From NCBI RefSeq assembly GCF_008369295.1, contig NZ_VOBG01000030.1, positions 1 to 59,521 on the forward strand: DNA of 59,521 nt, written 5' to 3'. The notes under the pieces are model-generated. The model ran no database searches and was not told the DNA's origin. It saw only the letters and a program-made list of their open reading frames with translations. The DNA is from Pseudomonas sp. ANT_H4 (GTDB lineage Bacteria > Pseudomonadota > Gammaproteobacteria > Pseudomonadales > Pseudomonadaceae). The first letter of the stretch is position 1. The number at the start of each line of letters is the position of its first letter. The translations under genes were made by a program, and so were the position numbers. Shown piece by piece: positions 26,652 through 35,028 of the stretch.

Positions 26652-26752
26652 ATTGCAAATCTGCCTACGCCGGTTCGATACCGACCTCGGCCTCCACTCT
26701 TAAAGCTCCGTAGATCAATGATCTACGGGGTTTTTTATTACCTGCGATTTGG
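26652..26752 (+). repeat. Right attachment repeat (partial tRNA-Cys copy)
   Basis: Starts ATTGCAAATCTGCC, repeats the T arm, acceptor end with CCA, and the terminator, and ends ACCTGCGATTTGG. It differs from the left copy at about three tRNA positions and in a short gap before the terminator. The 5' half of the tRNA is absent, so it cannot make a tRNA. The rest of 26431-26839 shows no gene. Confidence 0.85.
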
Positions 26753-26839
26753 CTGGCTGGCGCTTCGTGTCGATGGTGCAGGAAGATGGCGAGCAAATCG
26801 GGCGGCGCAAAGACTGTGCCGGCCTTCTCGCTGATTAGC

Positions 26840-27259
26840 TTAGCTTTGCATTCTCGTGCGCAGTTCTGCCAAGTCTTTGGCCGGGATCACATAAGTCTTC
26901 GCAAGCATGTCTCCAACCCGCTGGCATCGTGCAGACTGGGCGTAAATGAAGACTGTGATGATTCCCAGAGGGGCCTCTATGTGCCGAGCGATGCCTCTGA
27001 TGAATGCCTGAACAAAAGTAGGTGGACCGCCTGCACCGTTGATGACTATCAGCCCAAAGACGTATTTTCCCGGTGTCCGGCCCTGAAAGGCCCATTCACA
27101 TAACGGGTAGAGGAATACATAGACAAAAATTAGCTCGAAGCCGACGAAGGGCAGATTGTCCTGGGTGTAAAGCCACAGTCCTATCAGGACGATTGCACCA
27201 TAGTCGATAACGTAAGCGCCGATACGCCATACCAGTAAAGAAGTTCTGGAGACCTCCAT
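26840..27259 (-). CDS. RDD-family membrane protein
   Basis: 139 aa from MEVSRTSLLVWRIGAYVID, with GGAGCG before the ATG. Three hydrophobic segments and the family features R..AYVID (start), QGRTPGKYVFGL and the closing QRVGDMLAKTYVI. RDD proteins are inner membrane proteins of uncertain role, some linked to ion exchange. Stands alone just outside the right attachment repeat. Confidence 0.78.
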   Translation of the reverse strand: MEVSRTSLLVWRIGAYVIDYGAIVLIGLWLYTQDNLPFVGFELIFVYVFLYPLCEWAFQGRTPGKYVFGLIVINGAGGPPTFVQAFIRGIARHIEAPLGIITVFIYAQSARCQRVGDMLAKTYVIPAKDLAELRTRMQS

Positions 27260-27431
27260 TTGTCGCTCCGTGCGTTTTGGCTTGTCGGTTGGCAAGCATA
27301 CCGTGCAGTGAAGGCAAGCCGCGTACAAAACGCGCAAGTGTATCTCTCTATCTCGCACCAGCTGTATGGGGCGCACATCCGTGGAACACACTACTGTCAT
27401 GGCTACAATAATTTGTCCGGGTCACGTTCTC

Positions 27432-28040
27432 ATGCTCATGTCCTCAAGCCTGCTCTCGGCATTCGCGCTGTTCGCCTTTGTGTCTTCGATTACGCCGGGC
27501 CCCAATAACACCATGCTGCTGGCATCCGGGGTGAACTTTGGCTTCCGCCGCTCGATCCCCCATGCGCTGGGGATCAGCATCGGGTTTATGGTGTTGGTGA
27601 TATCGGTCGGGTTGGGGCTTGGCGAGGTGTTCAAGGCGCTGCCCTGGGCTTACAGGCTGTTGCGCTATGTAGGGGCTGCGTACTTGCTGTACCTGGCCTG
27701 GAAAATTGCGACTTCCAGCCCGCTATCCGATGACACCGATAACGGCCGTAAACCCATGACGTTTCTCGGTGCGGCGGTGTTCCAGTGGGTCAATCCCAAG
27801 GCCTGGGTCATGGCGTTGGGTGCAATCACCACCTATACGCCCGCTGAAGGCTACGTCACTAACGTCTTGGTCATCGCTCTTGTATTTGCCGTGGTCAACC
27901 TGCCCAGTGTCTGCGTTTGGGCCGGGTGCGGCAGTGGGTTGCGCAACGTGTTACGCAACCCGCGCTGGTTAAGGGTGTTCAACTTTTCGATGGCAGGATT
28001 GTTGGTGCTTTCTTTGTATCCGATGTTTTTTGCGGGTTAA
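27432..28040 (+). CDS. LysE-family amino acid exporter
   Basis: 202 aa, about six membrane helices, with the family signature SSITPGPNNTMLLASGVNFG near the N-terminus and FQWVNPKAWVMALG mid-protein. LysE/RhtB proteins export amino acids or derivatives. Two close ATG codons (27432, 27438) are possible starts. It is divergent from the RDD gene. Cargo unknown. Confidence 0.82.
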   Translation: MLMSSSLLSAFALFAFVSSITPGPNNTMLLASGVNFGFRRSIPHALGISIGFMVLVISVGLGLGEVFKALPWAYRLLRYVGAAYLLYLAWKIATSSPLSDDTDNGRKPMTFLGAAVFQWVNPKAWVMALGAITTYTPAEGYVTNVLVIALVFAVVNLPSVCVWAGCGSGLRNVLRNPRWLRVFNFSMAGLLVLSLYPMFFAG

Positions 28041-28190
28041 AAAGTTAGAGACCGGAATATAAAATTTCGAACTACTTGTTGTTGGGCCGCGATGCGGTCA
28101 AACAGGTCATGGACAAGTAGACGCAGAAGACCACGGACATCGACGCATGGAGTCTGTCAGCGTTTCCACTGACGATTGAAGGCTGTGGAT

Positions 28191-28274
28191 TCAGATTGGT
28201 GAAATGGTGGCGAGTAGGCCAATGCCGACGGTCAACGCTAAAAAACCCAATAGAAAAAATGCCATCTTAGCCAT
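28191..28274 (-). CDS. 27-residue hydrophobic protein
   Basis: MAKMAFFLLGFLALTVGIG and then LLATISPI: one membrane helix with a very short basic head. The ribosome site CGGAGG is excellent, 4 bases before the ATG, and there is no longer frame that keeps coding character. It resembles single-helix microproteins found in pseudomonads. The 28275-28689 interval upstream holds no gene I can support. Confidence 0.6.
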   Translation of the reverse strand: MAKMAFFLLGFLALTVGIGLLATISPI

Positions 28275-28689
28275 GAGGCCTCCGAAAAGAAGGGGCGGCA
28301 GGACGATTCCTGCCGGGCTCCACGGGCGTGTCGGGAGCGACCCATTGTGGGCGTAGGGCGCGTTTCGGTACAGATGCAGATGATGAAGAAAAAAGCGTAT
28401 CAGAGGGCGGTATCGAGATGAATGCCCAGGGCTGTCATTTTCGGCAGCCGGCATGGCCCTCGGCCTAGACACAAAGGTGCTGTGCGATCTGCTCCACCGG
28501 ATCACGGAGAAGAGGTAGATCACTGATCTGTTGAGCTTTTTTTCTGCGATAGCCCATTCGAGTGGTCTGAAAAAGACAGCGCCAGAACTTGCGTCAAGGG
28601 GGCTGGATCTATATATTCCCTAGCCTGCTGCAGGGCTCAAGTGCCACTTTGATAGTTCAGAGCTTCTTGAGTCGCTTCACCGCGCTACC

Positions 28690-28776
28690 GCCCGAATGGC
28701 GAAACTGGTAGACGCATGGGACTTAAAATCCCCCGCTCGTAAGGGCGTGCCGGTTCGATTCCGGCTTCGGGCACCA
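28690..28776 (+). tRNA. tRNA-Leu (TAA)
   Basis: 87 nt including CCA, a class II tRNA with a long variable arm (CCCGCTCGTAAGGGC). Acceptor GCCCGAA pairs with TTCGGGC, anticodon stem GGGA/TCCC encloses CTTAAAA with anticodon TAA, and the T arm is GCCGGTTCGATTCCGGC. Confidence 0.95.
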
Positions 28777-28810
28777 TTTTCGATTCTCAAGGGTTCTCAA
28801 TCCTTCTCAA

Positions 28811-28845
28811 AAAGCCCCGCAGGCTCTGGCCTAGCGGGGCTTTTT
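28811..28845 (+). terminator. Terminator of tRNA-Leu
   Basis: AAAGCCCCGC and GCGGGGCTTTTT form a strong stem followed by T residues, 35 bases after the tRNA. The interval from here to 29105 shows no convincing gene. Confidence 0.85.
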
Positions 28846-29105
28846 CGACCTCGCTTCATGGCGATTTCGTGGCTTTGTCAGCCGGGCATCACTGCTAGCT
28901 CTCCGATCTGTCAGTCAGATGTTTTTTGGGGAGGGAGGGGATCGATGAGAAAAAGCGACCGCCGCAGCTCTGGGGAGGTTATGCAGCGGTCGTAAAGGCG
29001 AATCAAAGGAGCACTTAATGTGCGCGAGCGAATGTAATGAAATATTAGATAGCTTGCTACCTATTCTTTGGTCTGGGTTGCCTGTACCCGGAAAGCCAAA
29101 AAGCA

Positions 29106-29135
29106 AAGCCCCGAAGGTTCGCGACTTCGGGGCTT
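29106..29135 (-). terminator. Terminator of the small secreted protein gene
   Basis: AAGCCCCGAAG and CTTCGGGGCTT form an 11-bp stem; on the minus strand it is followed by TGCTTTTTGG, 56 bp after the stop of the gene at 29191. Confidence 0.65.
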
Positions 29136-29190
29136 CTATATTCGGCGCCAGCAGGTCTGGAGCCTTGCTAACTGCTACTACGATGGCCGC

Positions 29191-29454
29191 TCAAGTTTTC
29201 TTCGCAGTCCTGAGCCTCTGCAAAGCCTTCGTTGTCAATGCAATACATTTTGCTTGATCGCTATCGTCCTTGGCGTCTTGGGCATCCATTCGTAAACTCT
29301 GTACTTCCCCGAGCAACGGTTGAGGCATAACGGATATGGATGCTTTGAGGTCGCGAAGTTTTTGCAAGTTTGCATCGCAAAGATTCATGCTTTCGGCTGA
29401 GACAGCGGATCCTGCTATCAACGCTGTGCAGGCGAATACGAGTACTTTTCTCAT
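29191..29454 (-). CDS. Small periplasmic hypothetical protein
   Basis: 87 aa with a signal peptide (VFACTALIAGSAVSAES, cut near 20). The mature part is helical and holds two cysteines (LCDANL, AKCIAL). ATG preceded by AGGAGA. No family recognised. Monocistronic, with its own terminator. Confidence 0.65.
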   Translation of the reverse strand: MRKVLVFACTALIAGSAVSAESMNLCDANLQKLRDLKASISVMPQPLLGEVQSLRMDAQDAKDDSDQAKCIALTTKALQRLRTAKKT

Positions 29455-29632
29455 TGGGCGATTCTCCTAAAGGAACTAAAATACACGCTTAACAATTTTC
29501 AATATCAGCCTAGACCATCGTTGACGGGGCGCCATTTTAATTGGCGGTCGGCAGGACCCCGGGGAGTTAGGGATAGCTGTTTTCGTTGTCAGGTCCAAGC
29601 ACGGAGCGGATTGCCCGCCCGTGCCTTTTGCC

Positions 29633-30925
29633 TCACTGATTACGCGTTACCCGCCACACCGTGTTTGCGAGGTCGTCCGCGATGATAAGGGCGCCGCGTG
29701 GGTCGACGGTTACACCGACCGGCCGGCCGCGGGTTTTGCCGTCTTCGCCACGGAAGCCGGTTGCGAAGTCGATCGCCTCACCGGCCGGACGCCCGTTGCT
29801 GAACGGCACGAAGATCACCTTGTAGCCCACCGGATCAGGGCGGTTCCAGCTACCGTGCTCACCCACGAAGACGCCCTCGGCAAACTTCGCTCCCATGGCC
29901 GGGACGGAGAAGTCGACGCCAAGCGCCGCTACGTGCGCGCCCAGGCTGTAATCCGGCTTGATTGCAGCGGCCACTTTCTCCGGTTTCTGCGGCTGCGCGC
30001 GCGAGTCGACGTTTTGCCCCCAATAGCTATAGGGCCAGCCGTAGAACCCGCCTTCGCGAACCGAGGTCAGGTAGTCTGGCACCAGGTCTGGCCCCAGCTC
30101 GTCGCGCTCGTTGACTACCGCCCACAACTGCCCGGAATCAGGCTGAATCGTCAACGCTGTCGGATTCCGCAGGCCGGTTGCGTACGGCTTGTGGGCGCCT
30201 GTCCGGGCATCGACCTGCCACACCTGAGCCCGATCAACCTCAGCGTCCATGCCGCGCTCGGTGATATTGCTGTTGGAACCGATGGCAACATACAGCTGAC
30301 GACCATCGGGGCTGATGGCCAGGGCCTTGGTCCAGTGGTGGTTTATCTGCGAAGGCAAATCGAGGATTTTTACCGGTGCGGCGCTGGCCTTGGTTTGGCC
30401 GTTTTCGTACGCGAAGCGCACGATTGCATCCTGGTTGGCCACGTACAAATTGCCATCCGCGTAGGCCAGGCCGTAAGGCGCGTTAAGGTTTTCGGCAAAC
30501 ACCGTCTGCAGCTCGTAGATGCCATCACCGTTGGCATCACGCAGCAACGTTAGGCGGTTGCCACCTTTGACCTTGGTGTTGCCCTGCGCCTTGATGTAAC
30601 CGGCGATCACATCTTTGGGTTTGAGCTTGGCGGCGCTGCCACCACGCCCTTCTGCGACGAGAATGTCGCCATTGGGTAGTACTAGGGTCTGACGCGGAAT
30701 CCCCAGATCGGTGGCAATCGCCGTGATGCTGAAGCCCTGCGGCACAGTTGGCTTTCGATCACCCCATTCCGCAGGCTCGGCAATCTTCATCGTGGGCACG
30801 AGACCGCGATGCTGTTCCGGCAGTTTAGGATTGGGGCCGAGAGATAGATCGCCGTTTCTTTCGCTGTCGCAGGCACTCAACAGCAATGCCAGGCTAATGG
30901 TCGTCAATGCGCTGGAATACTTCAC
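29633..30925 (-). CDS. PQQ-type sugar dehydrogenase (sorbosone dehydrogenase family) lipoprotein
   Basis: 430 aa. The signal sequence ends in the lipobox LLLSAC, so it should be a lipoprotein. The rest is a six-bladed propeller of the glucose/sorbosone dehydrogenase type: NAPYGLAYADGNLYVAN, HHWTKALAISPDGRQLYVAIGS, GLRNPTALTIQPDSG, FVGEHGSWNR. Such enzymes oxidise aldoses using PQQ in the periplasm. Its ATG overlaps the stop of the membrane protein gene upstream by four bases, so they form a unit. Confidence 0.85.
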   Translation of the reverse strand: MKYSSALTTISLALLLSACDSERNGDLSLGPNPKLPEQHRGLVPTMKIAEPAEWGDRKPTVPQGFSITAIATDLGIPRQTLVLPNGDILVAEGRGGSAAKLKPKDVIAGYIKAQGNTKVKGGNRLTLLRDANGDGIYELQTVFAENLNAPYGLAYADGNLYVANQDAIVRFAYENGQTKASAAPVKILDLPSQINHHWTKALAISPDGRQLYVAIGSNSNITERGMDAEVDRAQVWQVDARTGAHKPYATGLRNPTALTIQPDSGQLWAVVNERDELGPDLVPDYLTSVREGGFYGWPYSYWGQNVDSRAQPQKPEKVAAAIKPDYSLGAHVAALGVDFSVPAMGAKFAEGVFVGEHGSWNRPDPVGYKVIFVPFSNGRPAGEAIDFATGFRGEDGKTRGRPVGVTVDPRGALIIADDLANTVWRVTRNQ

Positions 30926-31350
30926 TTCACATCTCCTGAACGCAGATTGGTAAGACCTACCCAGGCTGCAACGATAGCGAGCAAGGTGACAATGACTGAA
31001 AGAACCAAGCCTGTGGGCATGACTGCAAAGGCATCTTTGGCATGCTCAAAAGCATTTATTAGGCCTAGCACCCAGCTCACTAACAACAGAAGAAAATACA
31101 CCAAAGGCCGGCCACTCTTGTGCTTGGCCTGGAACAGATTGGCCAGTGCGAACAGTAGAGCAAACCCAAAGAACACCAAGCCCCCAGCGATTAGCCAGGC
31201 CGCGAAATTGCTCCACTGAATCTGGAAGGTCTCGAAATAGGCGATGTCACTCAGCAAGGCTCCGAGGAATAGAGGGATAGCCCCAGCAAGAAAAATTGCA
31301 TGTAGAGGGGTTGGCGTACATCGATAGGCGGAGGGAGTGGTAACGGTCAC
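30922..31350 (-). CDS. DUF2231-like inner membrane protein
   Basis: 142 aa, four hydrophobic helices, with the family feature PLHAIFLAGAIPLFLGALLSD near the N-terminus. Proteins of this type often accompany periplasmic oxidoreductases and may carry haem or electrons. Here it is translated just before the PQQ-type dehydrogenase (ATGA overlap), which supports a role as its membrane partner, by inference. Confidence 0.7.
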   Translation of the reverse strand: MTVTTPSAYRCTPTPLHAIFLAGAIPLFLGALLSDIAYFETFQIQWSNFAAWLIAGGLVFFGFALLFALANLFQAKHKSGRPLVYFLLLLVSWVLGLINAFEHAKDAFAVMPTGLVLSVIVTLLAIVAAWVGLTNLRSGDVK

Positions 31351-31513
31351 GGCAGGCTCCTTATGGGTCGGCGACCTTACACTGTAGCATCAGCGCGGAT
31401 GCAAAGAGCCATCAGACTTGCGCTTAAAGGATTGTGAGGCTAGGGATGCCATGAAGAAGACTTCCAAGTCTGGAGAAGTACCTGTCCGATACTAACGCGG
31501 CGGCTGAGGTCCG

Positions 31514-31630
31514 ATGAAGCAGATGCCCTTTGCTGATGCCGAATATGCCGGTAAACGTCAGCAGCCCCGCCGCGAGCGCCCCTTGATCAAGATGGATTAG
31601 GTCGTGTTCTGGAAGGGTTTGCCATGCCCT
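31514..31630 (+). pseudogene. IS5-family transposase, N-terminal relic
   Basis: The frame reads MKQMPFADAEYAGKRQQPR, then LIKMD, a TAG stop (31598-31600), then VVFWKGLP. This matches the start of IS5-type transposases of Pseudomonas, whose next residues are usually VVPWKGL. All of the DDE domain is gone. No flanking repeats were found. The remaining 31351-32059 interval shows no other gene I can support. Confidence 0.72.
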
Positions 31631-32059
31631 GACACCGGGGGGTCATCACAACGGTTGTGTGCCCAAGCTGATCTCTGGCTTGCAGAATATCTCCGCTTGA
31701 TTCCGCCTTATCGGTACCAGCCTTTGCGCGCAGGTCCCGCATCTGAAAATCTGCCTTTTTTACGCCGGCAGCTTCCCTCGCAGCATCTGTCCTTGTGGTT
31801 CATCTGTATTCGTCAATACTCATGCCTCCCGCTGATTGCGCGACGGGCGCGGGGTGAGTGTTGGCGGATAGATGCTGGGGAAGGAGACGGTCTTCATTCT
31901 GGCTTTGGATTTGGCTTTTTAGCCTTTTGGCTTGCTGTATTTCACATACGAATCATTGAGCCGATTCATGGTCTTACTTAGGGTGAACGCTCTCCGAATC
32001 AAATTCTCGGGCAGTGACAACCATTGTATTGGCTGTGACCCTTGCTTTAAGGATGACAA

Positions 32060-32293
32060 ATGAAGCGTGCAGTAATGATTTTCTTGGCGGTATCAAGCTT
32101 TATCCTGCTTGGCGGCTGCGGGCATCACCGTGACGGAGGAGAAAGGTACGATCGAGGCCATAATCAGGATCGTGGATATGACCGAGGGCATGATGATCGC
32201 GGGAATGACCGTGGATACGATCGTCGTGACAATGATCAGCGCGATGATCGCAATCGCAATCGCGGCCGGGATCGTGACGATAGAGACAACTGA
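32060..32293 (+). CDS. Small lipoprotein with charged repeats
   Basis: 77 aa. Signal sequence with lipobox LLGGC (Cys about 20). The mature part is almost only Asp, Arg, Gly, Asn, His and Tyr in degenerate units like DRGYDRGHD and later RDDRDN. Such tails are disordered and could bind metals, nucleic acid or surface polymers. ATG preceded by TTTAAGGATG. No family named. Confidence 0.7.
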   Translation: MKRAVMIFLAVSSFILLGGCGHHRDGGERYDRGHNQDRGYDRGHDDRGNDRGYDRRDNDQRDDRNRNRGRDRDDRDN

Positions 32294-32418
32294 CCCTTCT
32301 GGCTTGCCCTTCAGGGCGGGTTAATGCCTGCTCTGATCTCGCCTTCAGCTTCTGCGCAAACTACAGGCGCGGCAGAACGGCCTGCGAGTGCCAGGCGGCG
32401 TGCTCCATGCCTCACCAC

Positions 32419-32655
32419 TCAGTCAGGCAACTCAACCTTGGTCCTTGTTATACGCCCGACCTTGACCTCATCCGCAAACGTCGCAAGCCGATCTGCATCC
32501 TCGTAGAGTTTCGCAATCAGCTTCAGGGCGGCTATTACCTCATCCCCCTCGCAACCCTTGGTGAGGTTGAGCACTTCGCTTGCAGCTTGCTCAAGGCTAA
32601 ATCCTATCTCTTTGAGTTCGCGGCGCAGGTCTTGGTTTTTTTTGGTGAGGGGCAT
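32419..32655 (-). CDS. Small hypothetical cytoplasmic protein
   Basis: 78 aa, helical, starting MPLTKKNQDLRRELKEIGF with a likely coiled segment to about 50. AGGAG 9 bases before the ATG. No domain recognised. The interval 32656-33113 upstream contains only a broken open stretch (see findings). Confidence 0.55.
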   Translation of the reverse strand: MPLTKKNQDLRRELKEIGFSLEQAASEVLNLTKGCEGDEVIAALKLIAKLYEDADRLATFADEVKVGRITRTKVELPD

Positions 32656-33113
32656 AGGGGACTCCTACAGTTTTCGAGTGTTCCAGACCAGCAATACTCG
32701 AGCTTGGATATGCACCCGCTCAAGCAGATCGCCTTCGATCAAGATCGCTGGGTATACGGGTTGTCTGAGATCATTCGCAATGAGCCGCCGGTCATGCGCT
32801 CATGCAGTCGCCATCACCAACAATGATCGCGATGTTCTCAATTTTTAAGTACGACAGCCCCTGCATTTTCAGACAATCAAGGTGGACAGTTATGCCTCTG
32901 ATCACCTCGACATAGTCGGCTGGCGGCGTCGAATCGTATTCCCATAGGTAATACAGCTACAAGTGCCAATGGCATTTACTTTTAAAAATGCCATAGGTGA
33001 TATTTCTGTATGAAGAACCACGCAGATCGCTCCTATGAATATGCCCGCCGCAGTGCTTCACCCGCATTGATGCAGGGTGTTCAAACGCTGCGGCATCAGT
33101 GATTAACCGTCGT

Positions 33114-33953
33114 TCAATCCAGATCCCTGGCTTGATGCCGTTCCGCTACCTGGCTCGTTTCTTCGCCCCAGGTCCGGTTGACTCGCTGTCCACGGATGAC
33201 GGCCGGTCGATTGGCGATCTCCTCGGCCCAGCGTTGCACATGGGTGTATTGATCCACGCAAAGAAATTCGCCGGCCCCATACAGGTCGCCCCGTACCAGC
33301 AGGCCGTACCAAGGCCAGATTGCTATGTCGGCGATGGTGTAGCTGTCGCCGGCAATGTATGGACTCTCGCTGAGACGCTGGTCGAGAACATCCAGCTGGC
33401 GTTTCGTCTCCATGGTGAACCGATTGATCGGGTATTCGAGCTTCTCCGGTGCGTAGGCATAGAAATGCCCGAACCCGCCGCCCAGGTAGGGCGCTGAGCC
33501 CATTTGCCAGAAAAGCCAGTTCAGCGTTTGCGTGCGCCCGGCTGGATCAGCGGGCAGGAATTGGCCGAATTTTTCCGCCAGGTAAAGCAGGATTGAGCCG
33601 GATTCAAACACCCGAATCGCGGGTTCCACGCTACGGTCCAGCAGCGCCGGGATTTTCGAGTTGGGGTTGATCTCGACGAAGCCACTGGAAAACTGGTCCC
33701 CTTCGTTGATGCGTATGAGCCACGCGTCGTACTCGGCGTCGAGATGCCCCAATAACAGCAACTCCTCAAGCAATATCGTTACCTTCGCGCCATTGGGTGT
33801 GCCCAAGGAATAGAGCTGCAACGGGTGCTTGCCGATGGGCAGTGCTTTTTCGTGGGTTGCTCCCGCTGTTGGCCGATTGATGTTGGCAAACTGGCCTCCC
33901 GACGGCACGGCGTGCTGCCAGACCTTGGGGGGCACGTAAGATGTTTTGTTCAT
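33114..33953 (-). CDS. yghU: Glutathione transferase, YghU-like disulfide oxidoreductase
   Basis: 279 aa. The N-terminal extension YVPPKVWQ and QFANINRPTAG followed by HPLQLYSLGTPNGAKVTILLEEL is the YghU pattern, where Asn and Thr rather than Cys contact glutathione. FESGSILLYLAEKFG holds the Glu-Ser pair and the C-terminal helical domain is full length. Nu-class enzymes reduce disulfides with two bound glutathiones. ATG with AGGAGA. Confidence 0.87.
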   Translation of the reverse strand: MNKTSYVPPKVWQHAVPSGGQFANINRPTAGATHEKALPIGKHPLQLYSLGTPNGAKVTILLEELLLLGHLDAEYDAWLIRINEGDQFSSGFVEINPNSKIPALLDRSVEPAIRVFESGSILLYLAEKFGQFLPADPAGRTQTLNWLFWQMGSAPYLGGGFGHFYAYAPEKLEYPINRFTMETKRQLDVLDQRLSESPYIAGDSYTIADIAIWPWYGLLVRGDLYGAGEFLCVDQYTHVQRWAEEIANRPAVIRGQRVNRTWGEETSQVAERHQARDLD

Positions 33954-34042
33954 AGGGTGAAATCTCCTGGTTCAGGCGCTGTGATCACAACGCTCTGCGC
34001 GCCGCCGATGATGGCGTGATTGTATTCGCCAGTGATGGCAGC

Positions 34043-34567
34043 TCAGGCTTGGGCGAGGCTGCAAGCCATGAGCACCATCGGGATCGCGGCGAGGTCGGTA
34101 CTGAAAGGTATCTCTGCCTGGGCTTCAAAGCCCCGGCGCTCATAGAGACGCTGGGCGCTGATATTGGTCTTGAGCACTTCAAGCCACAGCAGTCGCTCTT
34201 GACGGTTTTGCGCAAGCTGCCAAATGAACTGCAGAAGGTGCTTGCCCTAGCCCTTGCCGGCCTGGGATTGAGCAAAGTAGATTTTTTGCAGTTCGGCGCC
34301 GATCTTGTCGCTGCCAGGCATCGTTTTGGCCCAGTTCACTTTGGCAAAACCTACGGCGCTGTCGTGTTCGTCGAAGGCCAGAAACCAGCCATGCCGGTCA
34401 GGTGACTCAAGGGTTTGTCGCAGGGCCTGAATGGCGAAGTCTTTGTCCAGAAACGCCTGCATGCCCGCCGGACTCCAGATCGTCGAGAAGTGCTCTGTAT
34501 AGGTCTGGATGCCGATATCGCGCAGTAGGGGAATATCGTTGATAGTCGCTTCTTTAATCCAGATCAT
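34043..34567 (-). pseudogene. GNAT acetyltransferase interrupted by one stop codon
   Basis: Codons 1-106 read IKEATINDIPLLRDIG through QKIYFAQSQAGKG; codon 107 is TAG (34247-34249); the same frame then continues GKHLLQFIWQLAQNRQERLL, VLKTNISAQRLYERRGFEAQ and stops at 34043. The stop falls in the acetyl-CoA loop (QAGKGxG), where Leu is usual, so TTG to TAG would explain it. Intact length would be 174 aa, normal for GNAT. Either a fresh nonsense mutation or a base-call error. Confidence 0.88.
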
Positions 34568-34703
34568 CTTGCTATCTCCATGAGTGAGCTGCGCGACGTT
34601 AAGAAAAGTTAACCGGTGCGACGTTCGGTAGGTTGCATCACCTCACCCAGGTGTATGGTCGTTCAGGCAACGCCTGGATTATCTCGGATTGAGGGAGGTG
34701 ACT

Positions 34704-34895
34704 ATGAGCGCTCCAATGCTGAACAAGATGCATCTTAACGGCTATGAAATCGTCCGGGTCAATAGTGGCCCCTGGCGGGTGTGTACCAGGGATGACCGTT
34801 TGGCGTCCTTTGGCTCCCGCGAGCAGGCGCTGGCTTATGCGGCGGCGCTGCCGGGGTACAAGGCGCGTCCAAGGCCTGCGTCAGGCAACGATTAA
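34704..34895 (+). CDS. Small conserved-type hypothetical protein
   Basis: 63 aa from MSAPMLNKMHLNGYEIVRVN. GGAGGTGACT gives a strong ribosome site. Contains GPWRVCTRDDRLASFGSREQALAYA, which looks like a small beta-beta-alpha fold as in DUF2188-like proteins. Followed by a terminator. Confidence 0.65.
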   Translation: MSAPMLNKMHLNGYEIVRVNSGPWRVCTRDDRLASFGSREQALAYAAALPGYKARPRPASGND

Positions 34896-34916
34896 ACCAC
34901 AGTAAAACCCATCATC

Positions 34917-34942
34917 AGCCTCGGCACTCCCGGGGCTTTTTT
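34917..34942 (+). terminator. Rho-independent terminator
   Basis: AGCCTCGG and CCGGGGCT pair with one G-U and are followed by TTTTTT, 22 bases after the small gene. Confidence 0.8.
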
Positions 34943-35028
34943 GTGCGAGTTGATCCTGGACTAGGCGACGAGAAGATTTTTGGCGGATCATTCGCGCACT
35001 GTTAGCTCCTTTTTGATAGGAAACCCCG

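Larger units (their letters stand above)
24289..26752. mobile_element. Remnant of an integrated element at tRNA-Cys
   Basis: About 2.4 kb bounded by imperfect 102-bp direct repeats of the tRNA-Cys 3' half. It contains the C-terminal part of a tyrosine integrase, a short acidic ORF, a glycine-zipper protein and small hypothetical genes. No replication, packaging or transfer gene remains, so this is the residue of a larger island or prophage after internal deletion. Confidence 0.78.

Noticed and set aside
28041..28190. Possible gene relic reading AVKQVMDK then TQKTTDIDAW
   Set aside because: Contains an internal stop and is too short to assign; may be a decayed phasin-like tail but not supportable.
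28275..28689. Short frame MALGLDTKVLCDLLHRITEK
   Set aside because: No ribosome site and no recognised family; likely chance.
29018..29257. 79-codon plus-strand ORF with AAAGGAG before the ATG
   Set aside because: It runs through a terminator hairpin and overlaps the secreted protein gene on the other strand; composition is not protein-like.
31604..31981. 125-codon plus-strand open frame
   Set aside because: Its first residues are the out-of-place end of the IS5 relic, and the rest has no ribosome site or protein-like composition.
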